A DNA stretch of 64,000 nucleotides from Nymphaea colorata (lineage: Eukaryota; Streptophyta; Magnoliopsida; Nymphaeales; Nymphaeaceae), in assembly GCF_008831285.2 (NCBI RefSeq), contig NC_045145.1, positions 20,414,040 through 20,478,039 of the forward strand, written 5' to 3'. Below, piece after piece: positions 56,001 through 64,000 of the stretch. Position numbers and translations under genes: made by a program. Position 1 is the first letter of the stretch; every line of letters starts with the position of its first letter. The notes beneath the pieces were generated by a model, which searched no databases, was not told the origin of the DNA, and was given only the letters and a program-made list of their open reading frames with translations.

Positions 56001-58974
56001 GATATGGTTTTTGGATTTTGTTATTTGGCCTGTTTTCACCTTAGTCATTAGATATTATTACCATTATTATGCTGTTTACTATTTTAATGTTTTTAACATT
56101 TTCATCAATGTGTATTTGGTGTACTCTTACAGCATCAACAACATATTTTGTGTTGATTACAACAAAAGGAGATCGAGCCACATGCCCAACCTAACCTCCA
56201 AGAAGCATTTCCAATTTAAGAATTGAATGGGTCTTTGGTCATCCGCATCATGAAATTACTTGACTTTTTGCCTCTTTATCTTTTTCCGTGAAAGTGGAGC
56301 CGTGGAGGTGGCTTTGGGCATTGACAAGGCCTTAGTATTTAAAAATAAAAAAATCAATCAAATTAATCTTGTATGAGAAAAACAGGTTCAAATTGTGCTC
56401 ATATGACAGAAACAGGGTTAGTTTTGGTTTTCTTTGTCAAACAACATGTTTCCTATGTAATTTAACTAGTTAAACGAAAGAAATCCATAATAGATAAAAT
56501 GTTAGGTGGAGGCTTCAGGCCTTATGCGGGACGGTAGGAAATTCTGCTCACCCCGAAAGTGAAAGAAATCCATAACTTAAAACATGTTTTTATTATTTCA
56601 TAAATATTTAACATTTTTTTTTAAAAAATTTGATCAAAAATTTTGGGGATTTGGATGTCTGATTTGAATGACCCATTTAACAAATGAAACAGTTTATAAT
56701 TTATAATTGAATTGAGGCAAATTCATTAAACACCTTACATGAATTTACTTCAATCTATTTTACCCCAATCTATTGGTCATAAACATTTACATACGATTTT
56801 GTTACCAAACAAACCCTAAAATACTTTACCAAACATTCTTAAAGGAAACACAAATGCTTATCATCGTTGCCAAGCCCATGTCTTGCCGCCCTACACGCCC
56901 TCGAATCTGTCATGCATTCCATGAGCTGCCTTCTCCGGCCGGCTCTATGTGATTCTGCTGAAGAAAGCAGAGGGGGGAAGTAAGCTCACGCCGGAATAAC
57001 CAATCATACCATGTGAGGAGTAATAAGTTGAGGGGAGAGAAAGCAGTTTCAACACCTAAAATCCGTGGCTTCTTTCTTTGCTGGCATCAACCCGAGGCTG
57101 GTAAATGGGACAACATATATAAAACAGCTGGTTTCTTTTGGCTCTTTCGTAGTAAGATGCATTCATTGGTATTCATAATCTAGACGCATCTGAATTTAAT
57201 ACCATTTAGATGAAGCAAATATCAAAATCATATACCTTAAACAATCTACTTCCCTACCCTCTTGGTCTTGTCAAGACCTCATTTTCTTCTAACAAGAACA
57301 AATATACCAAAATCATATTTGCATGCGTTTTGGCCGATCTGATTCTCGTGAATAAAGAGATTTGAGCGCTCCTCTCGAAAGGATTCAAAATCTGAATTTT
57401 CGTTTCACGTCGATTTCTTATAAACGCGTACTACGGAACATAATATGGTATTCACGTGTATGGTAAGATTCGGTCCAATAAAAGTAGAAAGACCCACATG
57501 AGCCAGCGGCTCTCTTACAAGTGCCAAACTCAGGCTCTGCTCAGCCTGAGTCCGGGCCAACACCAGCGACGAGCTGAGCTCACCCAGTTTGTAGGGCAAC
57601 CCCAGCAAGCTCCATCCCCAACTCTGTGGTTCCTTAAGCTCAGATTTAGGGGCAAAAGTACTGAAGTTTTAGACTTTTAAAGACAGGCAATGTGAAAATA
57701 ACAGAAATAAACAAATTTTTTTTGTGTGATTTTGTGGACAACACAACAGCCCACACATAGCCCACACCTGCCTTGAGCTCATTTCTCACTAATGCTAGCA
57801 CCAAACGAAGAGAGAAGTCATTGGTTATGGAAGCTTTTGTGGACACTCTGCAGTCTAAAGTTCGAGGGCTTTAGGAAAAGACAGAGAGACTGGCCCCTTA
57901 AAAATAACACACAAGGAATGGTAAGCTGATATAAAATATTTAGCACTCGCATACTACATTCAACAACTTGAAATTCTTGTCAGTTATAAAAATACCTTAC
58001 CATGAAAGCTAGTATTTTTTAAGGCGTATCATTTGAACATGAGAGAAGAAGTTCACAGTGCCGACAATGCTTTTAATTTTGTGCCGGTAGCTAGCAAAGC
58101 TTTTCACTTTTAAGGTCCATGTGACCAGATTTTAGGGGCACGCTATTTTCGGACTTATGTCTACCAATATATCCACTTTGAGCAATATTTTACTCCTCTT
58201 GGTTCTTGAGCGCAGAATTTTGAATAAGCCGGAGACCTGAAATCCTGTATTTTTATATGTTAGATGAATCAACACTGTAAAATAAAACAATAAAAGAGAA
58301 CTTTTTATCCGAGTCTGAGAAAAGTTCGAGTTGACCCTTGAAATCGATGTGCAGCGGAGCCCCATGCATCCATCTTTCAATTATAGAGATGCACGCCTTG
58401 CTTGGTAGGGCTTAAAGATTGAGAAAGAGCATTACCTTTTGGTAGTCAAGGTAAAGGGCCATAATCATCTTGGCCGACACCAGCAGCCATGCAGAATAGA
58501 ACTACATAAAGCTTTGATGGAGACCAACAAATATGTGTCAATGGAGGTTTAGAACTTCGAATTTGATTATGGATGCTGTCGCTTCCCATCATTGTTATAT
58601 TAGGATGGAGGTAACATTGGCAAATTTACCATTTAGGTGATTTTGTTTCCTTTTTACTGCCCTGGATTCCTTCCCCTCTAAACTTAGCAGCCGAAAAGGA
58701 GAAAAAAAAACAGATGGTGATTTGTGCAGAGGGTTCCTGTGAGGGGAAAAAACGTGAAACTGTGTGGCTGTGCAGCCAGAGCCAGAGTGGAGCAAGGTAC
58801 AACTACAACTGCCATGTTCAGGGATCTCTTGGAGAGTAGCAATAAAGCTTACACCTGCTAAAGAACACAAGATGCCGATATGGTAAAAAGATAGAGGAAT
58901 GCGATGAGCAGTTTGGCTTTTGGAATATTTGTTTTGTAGTTGATCTTTCTTCTGTAAGAGTTTTGGATGGTAGG

Positions 58975-61893
58975 ATGGCATTTTGGTTTCAGCCCGTTTG
59001 CTTGCTTCTGTACATCATTGCCGTCTTCTTCTACTTACCTTGCTTCCATGCTGTGAACAACAGAGTAGAAGGCTTGAGACAAGAAGTGGTTCAGCACCCA
59101 AATAGGGGTTTGAGGTTGTCTTGGGTTGAGGAGGGTGGAGAAGTCCATGAAGGCCAGCCCATACCGAAGGTTTCAGGGGAGGACCATGGTGGTAGGAGGA
59201 TGTGGGTTCTGCAGAAAGTTAGGGCTTTTCTTGGTTTCAAGAACCATGGGAAGGAAATGTCAGGCCATGAGGAGATTGGTTCATCATCAGCACCTGCACC
59301 AATGGTCGGTGGAGGCGTAGCTGAATCTCCACCTCCTGCTTTGCCATTCTTCACCCATGAAAGCCCCCACCACTCAGCATTGGACCCTACTTTTGCGTTG
59401 CCTCACCAGGTGAACAACGCCAGTGAAAAGAGTCAGAAGAGAGGTTGTAAACTTAGTGCAAGAGTGATATCACTCTTTGCGTCCACAGGTGGAGTCTTTG
59501 CTCTTTCCGTCATGGTCTTCTTTGGGTTTGTGAGATTCAGAGGGAGGAAGAAGAAGAAACAGAGAGCAGTGAGAACCATGCTGCTTCCTGGGTTCTGCAC
59601 TGGAGGGACAGAAAAGGTAGAGGTGAGCAACCCTTCAAACTTCGTCACCAAGGTTGCTTTTGATCAGGGACCGGAGCATTTCTACTTGAATACTTTGGTT
59701 CCGTCTGCAAAGACACCTTCTGATGTCAAAAACCAGGCTGATAACGTCAATGCGCCTCCTAAGCCAAAGCCACATGGTTCCCCAGGCCAAGGTCGGATAA
59801 ACAAATCTGCTAACCGGCATCGCCTTTCCTTTGATCGGAATGAGATCCTTCGCAGATCGAAGTCTGCAGAAGAAGAAATGTTCCACTCCATCTGCAGATC
59901 TTTGTCTTCTAACAGACGGGTTTCTGATGCCTCGGACGGTCGGCCATCTTTGCCTTCCTCCCCTGCTTCCTTACCAAGGCAGCATTCACCAAGAAGGCGT
60001 CCTCTGTCATCACCGTTTAGACCATCTACACCAAAAGACACTCTAGTTTCTCAGTGGAAGTTGGCCTCATCTCTGTCACATGTTAGCGCAATACCGAGCG
60101 AACATGCAACTTCACCTCGTCCTTGTAATCTGCAAAATGAGTTGCCAAGTAGGCGTTCTTCAAGGGCTGCCTCACCAGTGCGTTTCCAGAATGCAATGCC
60201 ACCTCCTCCTCCAGCACCACCTGGTCCGCCGTTGCCACCCCGCGCTCCACCTCCACCACTAGTGCCGAAGGGATCAGCTCCACCCCTCGTTACGCAGGCA
60301 GAGCAATCTAATCACGGGAATCGCCTGCCAAAGCTGAAGCCTCTGCACTGGGACAAAGTTCGAGCGGCGTCTGATCGATCTATGGTGTGGGACAAGCTCA
60401 GAGCGGGCTCATTTGAGTATGAAATTCGATCTTTACTGCTAATGTTGTTCCCACTTTTTTTTCTTCATTTCGTTCTTGTTTCTGGTGGTGCTCATAAAGT
60501 AAAACTCAATCCAAGTGCAGATTCGACGAAGAAATGATAGAGACTCTTTTTGGGTATAATCTGAAAAATTCCGCAAGAAATGAAGAGGCCAGAAACAGAA
60601 GCTCTCCTCCCAGCAAGCATGTTTTGGATCCTAAGAGGTTGCAGAACATAACCATACTCTCCAAAGCACTGAATGCTTCACCAGAGCAAGTATGTTATGC
60701 CTTGATGCAAGGTAAAGTATTTAAGAAAACAACTTGAATATTAAGTTTCTAACCGTTCGTATGAGAAATCCTTTTAGAAATCCACAATTTACTGGTTCTA
60801 ACCATGCGGTATTTTGGCAACAGGGGATGGTCTGACTATAGAACAATTAGAAGCACTGGCGAGAATGGTGCCCACGAAAGAAGAAGAAGAAAAGCTGTTG
60901 AACTACGACGGAGATGTTAATGAACTCGGACTTGGGGAGAGGTTTGTCAAAGAGATGCTGAATCTGCCACTAGCGTTTCTAAGAATTGAAGCAATGCTAT
61001 ACAAAGAAACCTTTGAAGATGAAGTGCTTCATCTCAAAAAATCCTTTGTAACACTAGAGGTGAGCAGTAACCATGTGACTTGTAGCACATCACAAAGTCG
61101 CAAGCATTTTTTATTGATTCTTTCACTCTCTCTCTCTCTGTAGGATGCCTGCAAGGAATTGAAGTCAAGTCGGCTTTTTCTGAAGTTACTTGAAGCTGTG
61201 TTGAAAACTGGAAACCGGATGAACGACGGAACGAGCCGAGGAGGTGCAAAAGCTTTCAAGCTTGATGCATTGCTTAAGCTTGCAGATGTAAAAGGAACGG
61301 ACGGAAAGACCACATTACTGCATTTTGTAGTTCAAGAGATGATCCGATCAGAAGGTGTCAGGACATCCGAAGCTCTAGACGAGAGTACTGATGATGAGTC
61401 GAGGAATGAACTCTATGAGGAAAGAGAGGAGCGGTATAGAAGAACTGGCCTTGAGATCGTTTCCCGTCTAAGCACAGAGTTAGCCAATGTGAGGAAAACG
61501 GCTTGTATAGATTTGGATGCTTTGTCCAGCTCTGTTTCCAAGCTCTTAGAAGGTAGTATGAGGCTAAAGGAGCTCATTGATGATGAGCATCTGTTGATAC
61601 ATGGCAAAGGAGATGAATTCGTGAAAACAATGAGATTATTTCTTTACCATGCGGAAGATGAGATTGAGAAATTACAGCAAGATAAGGAACGAGTTTTGCA
61701 TATGGTTAGGCGCATCACCGAGTACTTCCATGGGGATATGAGCAAGGATGATGGGGACCTGATTCGGATTTTCGTGATAGTGAGTGATTTCCTTGGAATG
61801 TTAGATCATGTATGTAAAGAGATCAGAAGTATGAAGCCAAGTAACACACTGCAAATTCCTAGGCCGGCTAACTTTTCCGTGTCTGTGGGCTAA
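58975..61893 (+). CDS. Type I formin (FH2 actin-nucleating protein)
   Basis: Exons 58975-60416, 60521-60711, 60824-61059 and 61144-61893 give 872 aa with coherent phases. I chose ATG 58975 because it opens an N-terminal hydrophobic signal peptide ([20 protein letters not shown]). An extracellular Ser/Pro-rich stretch is followed by a transmembrane helix at about 164-187 and a basic stop-transfer (RGRKKKK). The cytosolic part has an FH1 polyproline run at about 408-440 ([12 protein letters not shown]) and an FH2 domain from about 449 ([43 protein letters not shown]) to about 860. FH2 dimers nucleate and processively elongate actin filaments, and FH1 feeds profilin-actin. Type I plant formins anchor actin at the plasma membrane and cell wall. 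The polyproline tract is shorter than in some paralogues. Which formin number it corresponds to is not clear. Confidence 0.95.
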
Positions 61894-62244
61894 AACCTGG
61901 CTCCTAAGGTCAATGTTCATTCCAAGGTAAAACCTCTTGGTTGGAGAATTTTGTGCTTGTCGTTAGTTGTCACAGGAAATGTCCATATGTAGTAAAAGAA
62001 AATTTGCCTTTTTTCTGTTGCCATCTAAGGATTTATCTGTGCCCCTCATTCGTGTATGCATGCTAATACATTGTTGTGGATTAACTTATCTTGATATTGA
62101 TGGCGTGTAGAAAGAAAGAAGAGCTCCCCAGAGATTCCATTTCCAGTGTGAACAAAAAACTTAATCTAAATGTTTATCGGAAAGGAAAATTTCTGTTGGA
62201 ATGTAAAAAATTGACCAGAACTCCTGCAGTATTTTGTTTTTTGC
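61894..62244. other. 3' region between the formin and the BiP pseudogene
   Basis: A 351-bp interval between convergent units. It should contain the formin 3' UTR. I see no coding sequence in it. Confidence 0.5.
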
Positions 62245-64000
62245 CTATAATTCAACATCTATGTTGCTGTCATCTCCATTACTGGAGGATCCCGAACTGC
62301 CTCCGCTCTTATCGTATACTTGCCTAATCATTTGATTGCACACGGACTCGACTTAAGCTTGTTCTCAAGATCTTCCTTTTCTCCACCATGATTGTCATCT
62401 AACCATTCCAGGGCTTCCTTAAAACGGTATCCATCGTCTCCTTATCATGTGACTCTATTTTGTCCTCAAGCCCGTCCTTGTCATTGATTGTAGTCTTCAT
62501 ATTGTATATGTAGGTTTCCAGGCTGTTCCTGGCATCAACCCGTTCCTTTACTTTCCTATTCTCTTCTGCAAATTCCTCTGCTTCCTTCACCATCGTTTCA
62601 ATCCCCTCCTTGCCTTTTTGTCATTGGTGATGGTGATTGACTCTGCCCTCTTTGCAGCGTATTCTTCTGCTTTCACACTCAATATTCCATTGGCATCCAC
62701 CTCAAAGTTAACCTCGATCTGAGGCACTGAAAACATGCATCAAGAAAATTGCTAACAGTAACTGGAAATCTAGATCAGATTACTGAAGTGAAAGAGCAAG
62801 CCGGTGAAAGATGTTAGATTAAGCTTACCTAGGAGATGGTGCTATAGCAGAATTCACGACAATCCTTTGTTAAACTCCTCTCACTCTTATAAACCTGCAA
62901 ATTGAACACAAATTCTATTGAGCACATAACAGCCAGTAAAAGTTCTCACGTTAGCAGGTTTTTGAGCCTCTCTCTTACCTTAATCAACACAGTTGTTTGC
63001 TGATCTTTATAAGTTGTGAAGACTTGGGACTTAATTTGTTGGAAATGACAATGTTCCTATCCTAGGTATCAATTTGGTCATGACACCACCAACTGTCTCT
63101 ATCCCCAAACTTAGAGGTGCTATATCCAGTAGGAGAATCTGGGTACAGGAACATGTCAGTCATAGCTGATGTTAAAGATCTTCATATGCATATATCACAG
63201 GCCAAATGATTTCCAGATACCTTTTGTCTCTTCCCCGCTATCTGCACTAAGGATTCCAGGTTGAGCTGCAGCGCCGTAAGCTACTGCCTCATTGGGATTG
63301 ACCCCCTTGTTTGGTTCTTTTCCATTAAAGATGTCTTTCAACAGTTGCTGGACCTTCACGATGCGAGTGCTCCTAACCATTGACGATTTCATGGATTTCT
63401 GTCTTCTGCAAACCAGCATGCCTCAAAGCTTGGTTTACTGGTCCCATTGTTTTCTTGAACAGGTCCATGTTTAGTTCCTCAACTCTGGCCCTTGTCAATG
63501 GATCTGAAAAGTAAAGTCCATCAAAAATTGATCCTATCTCAGCGCAGACTTGGTGTGGGCTGCCCAAAGCTCTTTGGCCCGTTCACATTACCTGGGAAGC
63601 TTCCCAAGAGCCTTTCTATCCTTTGCTTATATCTTTGCCGTATTATTTCTTTTATCAACTTGCTGAAATAATCCATCACTCTCTGGTGAAAGTCCTCTCT
63701 GCAAATCACAGGTATTCTTGGCAACATATAGTCCACTCGATGACAGTCAACAGTAGTAAATGAGATCCTGGACGTGAACGTAGATCCTCAGCCGTTTCTT
63801 TATTCTTTGACAGCACCATTGCGCTTAATTCCTCAGGACTGAACACCTTCACCTCTCCATCCCTTGTTTTTACTTGAATATAAGGTTTTCCATCCTTGTT
63901 CACTAACTTGTAAGGTAAGAATTTGATATCCCTCAGTACTTGTCATCAAACCTGAATCATGTAAGGCGGAAAACACATATGTTTTAGCTTCACGCTTCAT
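62245..64000 (-). pseudogene. BIP: BiP (ER Hsp70) pseudogene, unprocessed, runs off window
   Basis: Reading leftward, many blocks match plant luminal-binding protein Bi[14 protein letters not shown] and [11 protein letters not shown] (about 63800-63925), REDFHQRVMDYF (63660-63700), [21 protein letters not shown] (about 63440-63515), [20 protein letters not shown] (63290-63350), [39 protein letters not shown] and [20 protein letters not shown]. Blocks lie in different frames, with at least four frameshifts. A large piece of the ATPase domain between KETAED and the EDF block is missing (roughly 100 residues in the family). Intron-like insertions with GT-AG borders remain (for example around 62885-62980 and 62730-62830), so this is not a retrocopy. 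The end reads DVEL then TAG (62245-62247), where BiP normally has the HDEL retention signal. The 5' part is outside the window. Confidence 0.88.

Noticed and set aside
58595-58981. 128-codon minus-strand ORF upstream of the formin
   Set aside because: It covers the formin leader and start codon in antisense and has no recognisable domain.

Overview
This window is nuclear DNA of a flowering plant. The genes have spliceosomal introns, the spacers are AT-rich and long, and microsatellites and small non-autonomous DNA transposons (MITEs) are common. The gene families are plant-typical: a PRP4-type spliceosomal kinase, a plastid-targeted membrane protein, a BAH/Agenet chromatin-reader-like protein, HMA metal-binding-domain proteins, a type I formin and an ER Hsp70 (BiP) pseudogene. 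I cannot fix the clade from the sequence alone.

Layout. 1-8174 is mostly non-coding. It holds a clean hAT-like MITE (2466-2784) and an unrecognised but phase-coherent gene model on the plus strand (3426-5055). 8175-16824 (minus) is a 12-exon PRP4 kinase gene with a long Arg/Ser/Asp-rich N-terminus and a telo-box-rich leader (16901-17027). 18895-24559 (plus) is a two-exon gene for a probable plastid membrane protein. Its 5.07 kb intron contains a PIF/Harbinger-like element and a second small element with a target-site duplication, and its 3' splice site is tandemly duplicated. 24560-32878 is intergenic with decayed elements. 32879-38611 (plus) is a six-exon BAH/Agenet gene with a roughly 1 kb leader containing an upstream ORF. 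43536-43937 and 46152-46544 (plus) are two small HMA-domain genes about 2.2 kb apart. 48865-49426 (plus) is a two-exon gene for a 101-aa two-helix membrane protein, followed six bases after its stop by a (CT)23(AT)61 tract. 49601-58974 is intergenic. 58975-61893 (plus) is a four-exon type I formin. 62245-64000 (minus) is an intron-bearing BiP pseudogene that runs off the window end.

The genes do not form a pathway; this is an ordinary plant gene neighbourhood. I see no CRISPR array, operon or obvious new system. The most informative oddities are the duplicated acceptor, the perfect 27-bp repeat inside the kinase, the compound microsatellite next to a stop codon, the unprocessed BiP pseudogene, and MITE copies with readable target-site duplications. 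All gene models were assembled by eye from splice consensus, reading phase and family conservation; no transcript or homology search was run.
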